The notes: generated by a model not told the origin, from the letters alone. A stretch of 9,951 nucleotides of DNA from CAYNDB01 sp964395915 (GCA_964395915.1 CAYNDB010000092.1:1-9951), one strand, 5' to 3'; positions 1 to 7,170 are shown, counted from the first letter of the stretch. Translations and numbers: made by a program.

Positions 1-5
1 ATGGG

Positions 6-26
6 ATGCCGGACTAAATCCGGCAT
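6..26. repeat. Perfect palindrome, REP-like dispersed element
   Basis: An 8-base arm (ATGCCGGA, 6-13) is followed by a 5-base loop and its exact reverse complement (19-26). It lies just past the 3' end of yajQ. On the yajQ strand no T-run follows, so it is not a classic intrinsic terminator. G/C-rich palindromes of the form GTCATGCCGGA-loop-TCCGGCAT are common as dispersed intergenic repeats in many Gram-negative genomes; assigning this one to such a family is inference from memory, because only one copy is visible here. Confidence 0.6.
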
Positions 27-40
27 GACAAAACGAACCC

Positions 41-73
41 CCTTTGCCCTCTCGCTCCAGGAGAGAGATAAGG
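41..73. repeat. Imperfect inverted repeat beside the palindrome
   Basis: CTCTC (49-53) pairs with GAGAG (61-65) across a 7-base loop, and flanking CCTT (41-44) pairs with AAGG (70-73). The CCCTCTC-loop-GAGAG-AAGG layout resembles another common class of dispersed intergenic repeat. It could serve as an mRNA 3'-end hairpin for the thrS-yajQ transcript, but there is no U-tract. Only one copy is visible, so repeat status is inferred. Confidence 0.35.
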
Positions 74-86
74 CGACTCAACATCC

Positions 87-584
87 CTACCTGTAATTTT
101 CAAACTGCATATCGATATCCAGATTTTTTCCCTTGAGCATAGACATCACCTCTTGCAGGTCATCCCTTTTCTTGCCCGACACGCGAACCTGATCTTCCTG
201 TATCGACGCCTGAACTTTTATTTTTGTCTGCTTGATAAGCTTTACGATCTCTTTCGCCTTCTCTGTCGGTATGCCTTGCTGGAGCGTTATCACCTGCCGC
301 GCCATGTCGCCAGACGCCTGTTCCACCGCGCCATACTTCAACGCCTTGATGGAGACACCGCGCTTGATAAGCTTCGACTGGAGAATGTCTATCACACTTT
401 TAAGCTTCATCTCGTCATCACCCAACACGGTCAGCGTTCCGGCTTTCTGGTCGAATTTGATCTCCGACTTCGAGCCTTTAAAATCGTATCGCTGCTTGAT
501 TTCCGCCAGCGCCTGATTAACCGCGTTTACAACTTCCGGTATCTCTACCTTCGACACAATGTCGAACGAGCAGTCTTTTGCCAT
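87..584 (-). CDS. yajQ: YajQ family nucleotide/cyclic-di-GMP-binding protein
   Basis: A 165-aa protein of normal YajQ (UPF0234) length. The N-terminal signature SFDIVSKVEIPEV (6-18), then QRYDFKGS (31-38), the central KLIKRGVS (71-78) and the C-terminal end QFENYR are all typical. The fold is two ferredoxin-like halves. Members bind nucleotides or RNA, and in Xanthomonas and Pseudomonas YajQ proteins bind cyclic di-GMP and act with transcription factors; whether this one does is unknown. It is cytoplasmic, with no signal or membrane segment. The start is 4 bases after the thrS stop, behind a strong GGAGG at 594-598, so it is almost certainly co-transcribed with thrS. It ends in TAG with no U-rich terminator visible before the window edge. 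Confidence 0.95.
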   Translation of the reverse strand: MAKDCSFDIVSKVEIPEVVNAVNQALAEIKQRYDFKGSKSEIKFDQKAGTLTVLGDDEMKLKSVIDILQSKLIKRGVSIKALKYGAVEQASGDMARQVITLQQGIPTEKAKEIVKLIKQTKIKVQASIQEDQVRVSGKKRDDLQEVMSMLKGKNLDIDMQFENYR

Positions 585-588
585 TTGT

Positions 589-2325
589 TCAATCCTCCGT
601 CCAGAGGTTGGACACTCTGGAAGTTTCGATGTTTTTCATAACTGTCAAAAATTCCTCGACCTCAATAGCGCCAAGGTCCCTGCCATTCCGAAGCCTCACC
701 GCCACTTTTTCGCTTTCCATCTCGCGCGCGCCCACAACGAGCATGTAAGGGATTTTCTGTAACTGCGCGTTCCTGATTTTTTTCTGCACACGTTCAGAGC
801 TTAAGTCGGCCTCGATACGAACGCCCTCATTCTTGAGCCTGTCACGCAGAGCTTGCGCGTAATCATTCTGGTCGTCGGTAATAGGCAGAACGACGGCCTG
901 CGTCGGCGCAAGCCATACAGGGAACGCTCCCACTGTCTGTTCGATTAATATACCTATAAACCTTTCCAGCGATCCGAATATAGCGCGGTGAACCATAGCA
1001 GGGCGATGCGCCTCTCCATCGGCTCCGATAAATTCCAGACCAAACCGTTCCGGCAGGAAAAAATCTACCTGCACAGTGCCAAGCTGCCAATGACGTCCGA
1101 TACAATCTTTAACGTTAAATTCTATTTTCGGCCCATAGAAGGCGCCCTCCCCTTCCTTTATCTTGTATTCAATGCCCTTCTCGTTCATCGCCTCCTTAAG
1201 AACCATCGTCGCTTTATCCCACACATCGTCTTCGCCGATCGCCTTTGCGGGCTTGGTGGCGATGAATATCTCATATTCGTCAAAACCAAAATCCTTGTAA
1301 ACCTCCAAGGTGTAATCGACCATGTCCTGAATCTCGGCTTTCAGGTCTGGAAAATCGCAATAGACATGAGCGTCGTCCTGGGTGAAGGCTCGCACACGGA
1401 ACAAGCCGTGTAAAACGCCGGACAATTCGTGACGATGAACAAGTCCGAACTCGGCGACACGCATCGGCAGGTCGCGATAAGAGACCTTGTCTTCTTTATA
1501 CACAAGCATGGCGCCGGGACAGTTCATCGGCTTTATGACAAACTGACGCTCGTCCACTTCGGAGAAATACATATTCTCACGATAATAATCGGCATGACCG
1601 GATATATGCCAAAGGTCCTCAACCAGCATTTGCGGTGTGTGTATCTCGACATATTCGCGCTCAACATTCTTTGCGCGTATGTAGTCCAGAAGAAGGTTGA
1701 AAAGAACCCGCCCCTTGGGAAGCATGAAGGGGAAGCCGGGGCCTTCTTCGTGCCAGGAAAATAATTGCAACTGCTTGCTTAAGAGGCGGTGGTCACGCTT
1801 CCTCGCCTCCTCCAGCATTTTTATATGCGACTTTAATTCATCTTTGGAAGAGAAACAGAGGCCGTATACCCGCTGGAGCGGTTCATTTTGCGAATCCCCC
1901 AGCCAGTAGGAGCCTGCGATCCTGTTTATCTTAAAGGCTCTTATCTCCCGAGTGTTTTCCACGTGCGGCCCGCGACAAAGGTCGACAAACTCACCCTGCC
2001 TGTATATGGAAACTTTCTCCTCGTCTTTAAGCTGGTTTTCAAGCGTTAAGACTTTGAATTTCTGATCTGCGAAAAGCTTTAGAGCCTCATCGCGCGAAAT
2101 TTCTTCATGCCTGAATTCGTGACGGGACTTTATTATCCCCTTCATGATTTTTTCGATTTTCGGCAGGTCTTCTTCAGTGATCGACCCGTCCGGTATCTTC
2201 ACGTCGTAATAGAAGCCGTCCTCTATATCCGGACCATAGGCGAACTGCGCGTTCGGATACAGCTGTTGAATAGCCTCAGCCATAACATGCGCGGCTGAAT
2301 GACGAACGGCTACAAGATCCGACAT
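589..2325 (-). CDS. thrS: Threonyl-tRNA synthetase, short form lacking the TGS domain
   Basis: A class II synthetase (578 aa) that charges tRNA-Thr with threonine. Domains in order: the editing (tRNA-SAD) domain at about 1-165 with H9, H13, C117 and H121 matching the E. coli editing residues H73, H77, C182 and H186; the catalytic core at about 180-465 with zinc ligands C269 (MNCPGAM), H320 (DDAH) and H446 (MVHRAI) and motif-2 arginine R298 (HRHE); and the anticodon-binding domain at about 470-568. Numbering is offset from E. coli by a constant 64-65, so the missing part is exactly the N-terminal TGS domain. An in-frame stop at 2347-2349 rules out a longer start. GGAGC at 2335-2339 supports the ATG at 2325. 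The usual infC-rpmI-rplT neighbours are absent; yajQ follows instead. Confidence 0.97.
   Translation of the reverse strand: MSDLVAVRHSAAHVMAEAIQQLYPNAQFAYGPDIEDGFYYDVKIPDGSITEEDLPKIEKIMKGIIKSRHEFRHEEISRDEALKLFADQKFKVLTLENQLKDEEKVSIYRQGEFVDLCRGPHVENTREIRAFKINRIAGSYWLGDSQNEPLQRVYGLCFSSKDELKSHIKMLEEARKRDHRLLSKQLQLFSWHEEGPGFPFMLPKGRVLFNLLLDYIRAKNVEREYVEIHTPQMLVEDLWHISGHADYYRENMYFSEVDERQFVIKPMNCPGAMLVYKEDKVSYRDLPMRVAEFGLVHRHELSGVLHGLFRVRAFTQDDAHVYCDFPDLKAEIQDMVDYTLEVYKDFGFDEYEIFIATKPAKAIGEDDVWDKATMVLKEAMNEKGIEYKIKEGEGAFYGPKIEFNVKDCIGRHWQLGTVQVDFFLPERFGLEFIGADGEAHRPAMVHRAIFGSLERFIGILIEQTVGAFPVWLAPTQAVVLPITDDQNDYAQALRDRLKNEGVRIEADLSSERVQKKIRNAQLQKIPYMLVVGAREMESEKVAVRLRNGRDLGAIEVEEFLTVMKNIETSRVSNLWTED
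594..598 (-). promoter_or_regulatory. Strong Shine-Dalgarno of yajQ inside the thrS 3' end
   Basis: The minus strand reads GGAGG, 9 bases before the yajQ ATG, within the last codons of thrS. It fixes the yajQ start and implies efficient translation even though the cistron lacks its own promoter. It is the best Shine-Dalgarno among the genes of this window. Confidence 0.75.
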
Positions 2326-2334
2326 TAATTTATT

Positions 2335-2339
2335 GCTCC
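2335..2339 (-). promoter_or_regulatory. Shine-Dalgarno of thrS
   Basis: The minus strand reads GGAGC, 9 bases before the ATG at 2325. Together with the in-frame stop just upstream, it supports a short ThrRS starting at the editing domain. Confidence 0.55.
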
Positions 2340-2363
2340 ATAAAAGTTAAAATATGATCGGCT

Positions 2364-2369
2364 ATTATA
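2364..2369 (-). promoter_or_regulatory. Possible -10 box of a thrS promoter
   Basis: A perfect TATAAT on the minus strand lies 38 bases before the thrS ATG, in the 127-base gap after the yciO-like gene. Predicted initiation near 2357 would give a leader of about 32 bases. The matching -35 region (TACAAT or GTACAA at 17-18 bases) is poor, so this may be weak, activated or spurious. It would let thrS-yajQ be expressed apart from the upstream glycan genes. A second TATAAT at 2440-2445 lies just past the upstream stop, also without a clear -35. Confidence 0.35.
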
Positions 2370-2452
2370 GTTCGCCGGCAAATGAAATTGTACTAATAAT
2401 CTTTGCTATGGCGTTTTCCAAAAAATTTCAGTCGTGGTGATTATAAAGAGCG

Positions 2453-3061
2453 TTATAACAACTCGCCACCTTTACCCTGACGTATAACAACAGGCTCATC
2501 CCCGGTAAGGTCAACCACTGTCGAAGGCTCGGATACCAGTGGGCCGACATTTATGGCGATGTCAATATAACGCTCAAAAGACTCCGGCAACATGGCGGGA
2601 TCAGAGAACGGCTCACCACCCGAGAGGTTGACCGAGGTTGTGATTATCGGCCGTTCAACAAGCTCAACAAGCTTGTTGCATATCTGGTTATCCGGGATAC
2701 GCACACCCACTGTGCTCCTCTTGCCGAGCATCTTTTTTGGAGCCGCGCTTTTCCGAGCTTCCAATATATATGTGTACGCCCCAGGCAAAGTTCTGTTCAT
2801 CAGCCTGAAACCCCAGTTCGACACCTGGGCAAACTCGCTTATCTGTTCGATATTAACGCACATGATAGAAAACGGCTTTGCCGGATCACGTTTTTTTATT
2901 CTGGATATGCGTTCCATCGCTTTTTTAGAAAAAATATCGCAACCAAGGCCGTATACAGTGTCCGTGGGATAGATCGCCACCCCGCCAGCAAGCATTATAT
3001 CCGCCACCTCGCGCAGCGACTTATAGGAAGGACGGGAAAGGTTCATATGTATTGTTTTCAT
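2453..3061 (-). CDS. yciO: YrdC/Sua5/YciO family protein, YciO-like
   Basis: A 202-aa single-domain YrdC protein. TsaC/Sua5 members make threonylcarbamoyl-AMP from threonine, bicarbonate and ATP for t6A at tRNA position 37; YciO paralogues have less certain roles. Motifs seen: YPTDTVYGLG (31-40), the basic loop KKRDPAKP (56-63), PGAYTYIL (93-100), VGVRIPDN (118-125), TSVNLSG (142-148) and PSTVVDLT (179-186). The short length without a Sua5 C-terminal domain, and stretches such as AMERI near 48-52, FRLM near 85-88 and the C-terminal VVIRQGKGG, resemble E. coli YciO more than TsaC. It nevertheless keeps the nucleotide-binding KxR and SxN residues, so TsaC activity is plausible. It starts 15 bases after the GT4 stop with only a weak, very close GGCGG before the ATG. 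The subfamily is inferred by eye. Confidence 0.88.
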   Translation of the reverse strand: MKTIHMNLSRPSYKSLREVADIMLAGGVAIYPTDTVYGLGCDIFSKKAMERISRIKKRDPAKPFSIMCVNIEQISEFAQVSNWGFRLMNRTLPGAYTYILEARKSAAPKKMLGKRSTVGVRIPDNQICNKLVELVERPIITTSVNLSGGEPFSDPAMLPESFERYIDIAINVGPLVSEPSTVVDLTGDEPVVIRQGKGGELL

Positions 3062-3076
3062 AGCCGCCGATACTTT

Positions 3077-4159
3077 TCAGGTATTCTTAAGATATGGCCC
3101 GAGGCCCCGTTGCAATACTTCACTTATCGCCAAAACAGAAAAGTTTTTCAACCGCTCTTTCTGACGCTCTATAATCTTTTGTTTCATTCCCCCGTTTTCA
3201 AACAGTTCACGCAATACTGTGGCGGTTATCACGCTGTTTTTCCCGTTCAGCTTTATCCCGGCTTCCCCCATTAATTCCGGAATGGAACAGACACCGCTCG
3301 CTATAACCGGAACACCAAACCACATCGCCTCAAGTATCGGGACGCCAAACCCTTCATGCTCGCTCAAGCTCAGGTATACATCCGCTGTTTTAAAAAGCGT
3401 ATGAAAATCGTCATCATCGATAAAGCCCGGTATCTCAACACTGTCATTGAGCCCCAGCTTATCCACCAACCCAATAAGGTAGTCTTTGTACGTTTCGGAG
3501 TTTTTCCATGACCCAGGCATAACTAGCCTTACGTCATGCCCATAAAGCCTGGTATAAGCGTATAACGTTTTAATAAGCTCATCCTGACGCTTGTGCGATG
3601 TTATTCGCCCAATGAAAAATATTGTCTTTTTGTCGCTCTTCCATTTTTTGACACTATCAGGGTTCAGCTTTTTTCCTTCATACGCGGAAAAATCCTTGAG
3701 AATAGGCAATATCATTATATTTTCGTAGCCATGATCTTTTTTAAGATCGTTGGCGCTATACTCTGAAGCCGCGAAAACTCCTTCAACCTCACTTTTCAGC
3801 CTGTCCAGCTCTTTCCTTCCTTTTCGTATGTGCAGATAGGTCTGATTGTCTACACCGAGAAGATATTCCTCAGGAGTCATATTGTGATAAACAAGAAACT
3901 TTTTTCCAGGCTGGCTTATCAGAAAATTCGTAAGAACACTGCCAATCCCGAAATGATATAAAAGAATGTCGTCCGGTTTCGGTTTATACCTCTTGTAATA
4001 CGCCACGCCGTCATATTGCGCGGAATCAGGGTCCAGAACGTAAATATTCGAGCCGCAACCCCAGGAGAGGAACACTTTTCGCAACTGTTCCGCATGGTCG
4101 TACACAGCGTCCCCCCTCTTTGCGAAAGAGGTGAACTGGTGAATAGCCTTACCGCTCAT
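3077..4159 (-). CDS. Family 4 glycosyltransferase (GT-B fold)
   Basis: About 360 aa, a retaining GT-B enzyme moving a sugar from a nucleotide-sugar donor to a growing glycan. Residue numbers count from the possible TTG start. The N-terminal acceptor half has the opening typical of the fold (GDAVYDHAEQLRKVF, 17-31). The C-terminal donor half starts with IFFIGRITSHKRQDELI (181-197) and carries the family E-x7-E signature as E270 and E278 in SEHEGFGVPILEAM, followed by GVPVIAS. No signal or membrane segment is seen, so it probably acts on the cytoplasmic membrane face. A TTG at 4162 directly precedes an ATG at 4159; I prefer the ATG, which has GAAAGAG 7 bases upstream. It overlaps the stop of the 178-aa gene by 11 bases (14 from TTG), suggesting translational coupling. 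Donor and acceptor sugars cannot be told from sequence. Confidence 0.92.
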   Translation of the reverse strand: MSGKAIHQFTSFAKRGDAVYDHAEQLRKVFLSWGCGSNIYVLDPDSAQYDGVAYYKRYKPKPDDILLYHFGIGSVLTNFLISQPGKKFLVYHNMTPEEYLLGVDNQTYLHIRKGRKELDRLKSEVEGVFAASEYSANDLKKDHGYENIMILPILKDFSAYEGKKLNPDSVKKWKSDKKTIFFIGRITSHKRQDELIKTLYAYTRLYGHDVRLVMPGSWKNSETYKDYLIGLVDKLGLNDSVEIPGFIDDDDFHTLFKTADVYLSLSEHEGFGVPILEAMWFGVPVIASGVCSIPELMGEAGIKLNGKNSVITATVLRELFENGGMKQKIIERQKERLKNFSVLAISEVLQRGLGPYLKNT

Positions 4160-4685
4160 CAAGCCGCTCTTTCAACTCGGCAATCTCTTTTTTCAGCGCA
4201 GCCATCTTTTCGGCCTGATCCGCCTTTTCGCGATCGACCCTCTCGTTGACCCCTTCAAGGAAGCTGGTTATAAAATCGAGATGGCTCCTGGTAAGCTGAA
4301 ACGAAACCAGTGAGGCAAGGTTGAACTTTGCCTGCTGGCTGACCTGTACATCCGCCTTGAGTTTTATCATCATCACCAACCGCTTTACAAACCTGTTCAA
4401 AGCGCCTAAAAATCCAGATCTGTGCGATGGTATTTTATAATCAACGCTCAGGCAGAGGTGGTCTTCCATCTCTTCTATCTGAGGCTCGTAGGTATCTGAA
4501 AACGTTCCATCCATCAACCGTTTTTTACTTGAAAACTCCAGGTTCATCCGGTCGATTTCATCTGGGTCCATACCGGTATTCTCAAGAGCCTGATTTAACC
4601 GCTTAAGCAACCTTTTATGAAAATCCGCTCCCGTCGAGCCTGGGTCGGCTTCTATTATCGCTTCTATTTCAGTTAAAGTAACCAT
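4149..4685 (-). CDS. Unknown 178-aa protein, glycan-cluster companion
   Basis: I do not recognise a named family. The protein has an acidic N-terminal part (1-80), a conserved-looking segment at 85-122 starting IPSHRSGFLGALNRF, continuing with a basic/hydrophobic helix (KRLVMMIKLK) and ending QQAKFN, and a charged C-terminal helix (145-178) likely to form a coiled coil. Segments of the SHR-x-LG-x-K-x-QQ-x-FN kind precede the catalytic domain in some O-antigen-cluster methyltransferases and glycosyltransferases; here the segment stands alone without SAM-binding or sugar-binding motifs. It has no signal peptide; the 98-110 helix might lie on the membrane. No Shine-Dalgarno is visible in the A/T-rich leader, and it appears to be the first gene of the minus-strand group. 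The overlap with GT4 suggests the products work together. Confidence 0.75.
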   Translation of the reverse strand: MVTLTEIEAIIEADPGSTGADFHKRLLKRLNQALENTGMDPDEIDRMNLEFSSKKRLMDGTFSDTYEPQIEEMEDHLCLSVDYKIPSHRSGFLGALNRFVKRLVMMIKLKADVQVSQQAKFNLASLVSFQLTRSHLDFITSFLEGVNERVDREKADQAEKMAALKKEIAELKERLDER

Positions 4686-4833
4686 CGTTTATTTATTATT
4701 TGTTTAAAATCAGTTGCTTTATAACCAATGCCAAATCGGCTTTTACCCTTTATTAAATCAAACTATATCACAATGTGTTAGAAGGCTGAAAACATCGGTT
4801 TTACGACAAACATAATCAAAATATATGCAAACG

Positions 4834-4861
4834 TTGCAGTATCCTGACGATAGTTTATAAT
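4834..4861 (+). promoter_or_regulatory. purL promoter, predicted start at the ATG
   Basis: A perfect TATAAT -10 box at 4856-4861 has TTGCAG at 4834-4839 as -35, with a 16-base spacer. Six bases (AGCGCG) separate the -10 box from the purL ATG at 4868, so transcription would begin at or within a base or two of the initiation codon. No PurR operator or purine riboswitch is recognisable upstream. Confidence 0.55.
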
Positions 4862-4867
4862 AGCGCG

Positions 4868-7084
4868 ATGTTCGACACCAGACAGATAACCCTGCATGGC
4901 CTGACTTTTGAGGAGTTCGATCTCGCTCTTGAAATTTTAGGCCGCCCGCCAAGCATGGTTGAGCTTGGTATTTTTTCAACTATGTGGAGCGAACACTGCT
5001 CCTACAAAAGCTCAAAGTTTCACCTTGCAAAGTTGCCGACCGAGGGACCGCAAGTCATTCAGGGCCCTGGTGAAAACGCGGGTGTCGTCGACATAGGAGA
5101 CGGGCTTGCCGTGGTTTTCAAGATGGAGTCGCACAATCACCCGTCCTACATAGAGCCATACCAAGGGGCGGCCACAGGTGTCGGCGGGATATTGCGAGAC
5201 ATATTTACAATGGGCGCAAGGCCGACAGCTTCCCTTAACTCAATCCGTTTCGGCGAACCGGATCATCCGAAAACCAGATATCTGGTCGACGGCGTGGTGG
5301 CTGGGATCGCAGGCTATGGCAACTGCATCGGCGTGCCGACCATAGGGGGAGAGCTTGTCTTTCACAAAAGCTATAACGGCAATTGCCTGGTTAACGCTTT
5401 CAACCTTGGCGTGGTACATACGGATAAGATTTTCCTTGGAAAAGCTGAGGGCATAGGCAACCCTGTTATGTATGTCGGCTCGAAAACGGGCAGGGACGGC
5501 ATACACGGCGCCACGATGGCCAGCGCGGAATTTGGCGGTGGCGGCGAGGAGCGCAGGCCCACTGTCCAGGTGGGGGACCCTTTTACGGAAAAACTGTTGC
5601 TGGAAGCGTGTCTGGAGCTTTTCAAAACCGATTATGTGGTCGGCATTCAGGACATGGGAGCGGCGGGAATGACATCGTCGTCTTTTGAGATGGCGGGCCG
5701 CTCCGGGACAGGGGTCGATCTCGATCTTAACAAGACTCCGCTCCGTGAGGAGGGAATGACTCCATATGAAATCATGCTCTCCGAATCGCAGGAGAGGATG
5801 CTTCTGGTGTGTAGAAAAGGCGTGGAAGACAAGGTAAAAGAAATTTTTGCAAAATGGGACCTGGCGGCCGAAGTGGTGGGTGTGGTGACGGACGACGGTT
5901 ATGTGCGGTTGCGTCATAATAACGAAGTTGTGGCGGAAATGCCGGCGGAGCCGCTGGCCCAAAAAGCGCCGATGTACAACAGGCTCGCCCTGCCCCCGGA
6001 AGATCTTTCAAAACGCCAATCTTTGAATATTGATAATATTCGCCCCCCAGACTCTCTCTCTGAATCGTTGCTAAAACTTCTGTCCTCGCCCAACTTATGC
6101 TCACGTGAATGGGTATATAGTCAATACGACCATATGGTCCGAACGGATACCATCCAGCGGCCCGGGTCAGACGCTTCGGTAATACGTGTCAAGGGAACCA
6201 AGAAGGCTATTGCCATGAGTGTCGACTGCAACAGCGTATACTGCTATTTCAATCCTTACGAAGGTGGAAAACAGGCAGTGGCGGAAGCTACGCGCAATGT
6301 GGCCTGTTCCGGAGCGAAACCACTAGCCATAACCGACTGCCTTAATTTTGGTAGCCCGGAAAAAGAAGAGGTGATGTGGCAATTTACCCAGGCCCTGCAA
6401 GGCCTTGGCGAGGCCTGCAAGGCTCTTAACACCCCTGTAGTGTCCGGTAACGTCTCATTCTATAACCAGACAGGCGAACAGGCCATCCACCCAACTCCAA
6501 CCATCGGAGCCGTCGGGCTTCTTGAAGACAGCTCAAAGCTTGTAAGCCAATATTTCAAAAAAGAGAGGGAGGCTATCATATTGCTTGGGACGACAGAAGC
6601 TGATATTGGCTGTTCTGAATACCTTTCTGTAATACATGGCCTTGAAAAAGGAAACCCGCCGATTGTCGACCTTGAAAAAGAGGCGACGCTCCAAAAACTG
6701 CTCGTCAACCTTGCGGACAAACGTATGGTGTCATCCATGCACGACGTATCGGATGGCGGTCTTGCGGTGTGCCTGGCGGAATGTTGTTTCGATACCGGAT
6801 CGATATCGCAGCTGGGGTTCAAGGCTTCGTTCAACACATCGCTGCGACCGGATATTTTCCTTTTCTCTGAAACCCAGTCAAGAGTTGTAATATCGTGCCC
6901 ATCTTCAAACGCAGCTCAGATTATTGACGAAGCGCGTAATTACGGTGTGCCGGCGGGAATCGTTGGGGAAACAACTTTCAAAGCGGTTGAAGTGTCCGTT
7001 AATGGAGACCTCGTTCTTGCGACTACCTCTCCTAAACTAATGGAAGCATGGGATAAAACTCTGCCTGAGTTTATGTCCGCCTGA
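4868..7084 (+). CDS. purL: FGAM synthase large subunit (small-type PurL)
   Basis: Converts formylglycinamide ribonucleotide to FGAM using ATP and ammonia delivered by PurQ, with PurS bridging them, in de novo purine synthesis in the cytoplasm. The 738 aa match the stand-alone PurL type, not the 1300-aa fused enzyme. Seen: MWSEHCSYKSS (39-49) with the probable catalytic H43, GPGENAGVVDIGD (66-78), ESHNHPSYIEPYQGAATG (87-104), QDMGAAGMTSS (261-271), and the second pseudo-symmetric half from about 405 with PYEGGKQAVAEA (463-474), a conserved GNVSFYN (527-533) and HDVSDGGLA (625-633). The start fits because the family helix HGLTFEEF begins about 10 residues in and no upstream in-frame ATG is near. 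There is no Shine-Dalgarno. purQ and purS are not adjacent, and the gene appears monocistronic. Confidence 0.97.
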   Translation: MFDTRQITLHGLTFEEFDLALEILGRPPSMVELGIFSTMWSEHCSYKSSKFHLAKLPTEGPQVIQGPGENAGVVDIGDGLAVVFKMESHNHPSYIEPYQGAATGVGGILRDIFTMGARPTASLNSIRFGEPDHPKTRYLVDGVVAGIAGYGNCIGVPTIGGELVFHKSYNGNCLVNAFNLGVVHTDKIFLGKAEGIGNPVMYVGSKTGRDGIHGATMASAEFGGGGEERRPTVQVGDPFTEKLLLEACLELFKTDYVVGIQDMGAAGMTSSSFEMAGRSGTGVDLDLNKTPLREEGMTPYEIMLSESQERMLLVCRKGVEDKVKEIFAKWDLAAEVVGVVTDDGYVRLRHNNEVVAEMPAEPLAQKAPMYNRLALPPEDLSKRQSLNIDNIRPPDSLSESLLKLLSSPNLCSREWVYSQYDHMVRTDTIQRPGSDASVIRVKGTKKAIAMSVDCNSVYCYFNPYEGGKQAVAEATRNVACSGAKPLAITDCLNFGSPEKEEVMWQFTQALQGLGEACKALNTPVVSGNVSFYNQTGEQAIHPTPTIGAVGLLEDSSKLVSQYFKKEREAIILLGTTEADIGCSEYLSVIHGLEKGNPPIVDLEKEATLQKLLVNLADKRMVSSMHDVSDGGLAVCLAECCFDTGSISQLGFKASFNTSLRPDIFLFSETQSRVVISCPSSNAAQIIDEARNYGVPAGIVGETTFKAVEVSVNGDLVLATTSPKLMEAWDKTLPEFMSA

Positions 7085-7086
7085 TT

Positions 7087-7119
7087 GCCGTAAAATTATC
7101 TGTTTTATAAACTTACGGC
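7087..7119. repeat. Inverted repeat after purL
   Basis: A perfect 7-base inverted repeat, GCCGTAA (7087-7093) and TTACGGC (7113-7119), spans a 19-base A/T-rich loop immediately after the purL stop and in the convergent gap with the GT39 gene. It may act as a 3'-end hairpin on either strand. The long loop and absence of an adjacent T-run make it a weak terminator. Confidence 0.35.
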
Positions 7120-7125
7120 CCCACG

Positions 7126-7149
7126 CGGTCATACCGGTTTTATTTCTTT
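7126..7149 (+). terminator. Weak candidate terminator of purL
   Basis: A 4-base stem (CGGT/ACCG) with a 3-base loop is followed by GTTTTATTTCTTT. The stem is short, so this is a marginal intrinsic terminator. It sits 42 bases after the purL stop and before the end of the opposing gene, where termination is expected. Confidence 0.3.
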
Positions 7150-7170
7150 AAAGCTTTGTCCGGGGCGCTG

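Noticed and set aside
988..1413. 141-aa open frame antisense to thrS
   Set aside because: Fully covered by the ThrRS catalytic and zinc-binding residues on the other strand; no independent support.
2330..2341. Three-codon minigene (ATG GAG CAA TAA) just before thrS
   Set aside because: The same bases form the thrS Shine-Dalgarno region; such a short frame is expected by chance and no attenuator structure accompanies it.
2326..2452. Possible T-box or other leader RNA upstream of thrS
   Set aside because: The gap is too short for a T-box, shows no T-box sequence or terminator hairpin, and the predicted leader is only about 32 bases.
4686..4867. Possible purine riboswitch or small RNA gene in the divergent gap
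   Set aside because: No conserved purine-aptamer core or stable stem was found, and the predicted purL start leaves no leader; the minus-strand promoter could not be located with confidence.
5240..5962. 240-aa open frame antisense to purL
   Set aside because: It lies wholly inside the well-conserved purL frame, has no family motif and no ribosome-binding site, and its Arg/His-rich composition is that of a reverse-strand shadow.
6025..6041. Perfect palindrome GAATATT-GAT-AATATTC inside purL
   Set aside because: It falls in the variable linker between the two PurL halves, is A/T-only apart from the ends and is not repeated elsewhere in the window; probably chance.
6394..6423. 10-base direct repeat CCTGCAAGGC, 20 bases apart, in purL
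   Set aside because: The spacing is not a multiple of three and the copies encode different residues in a conserved protein, so it is neither a coding repeat nor a recent duplication.
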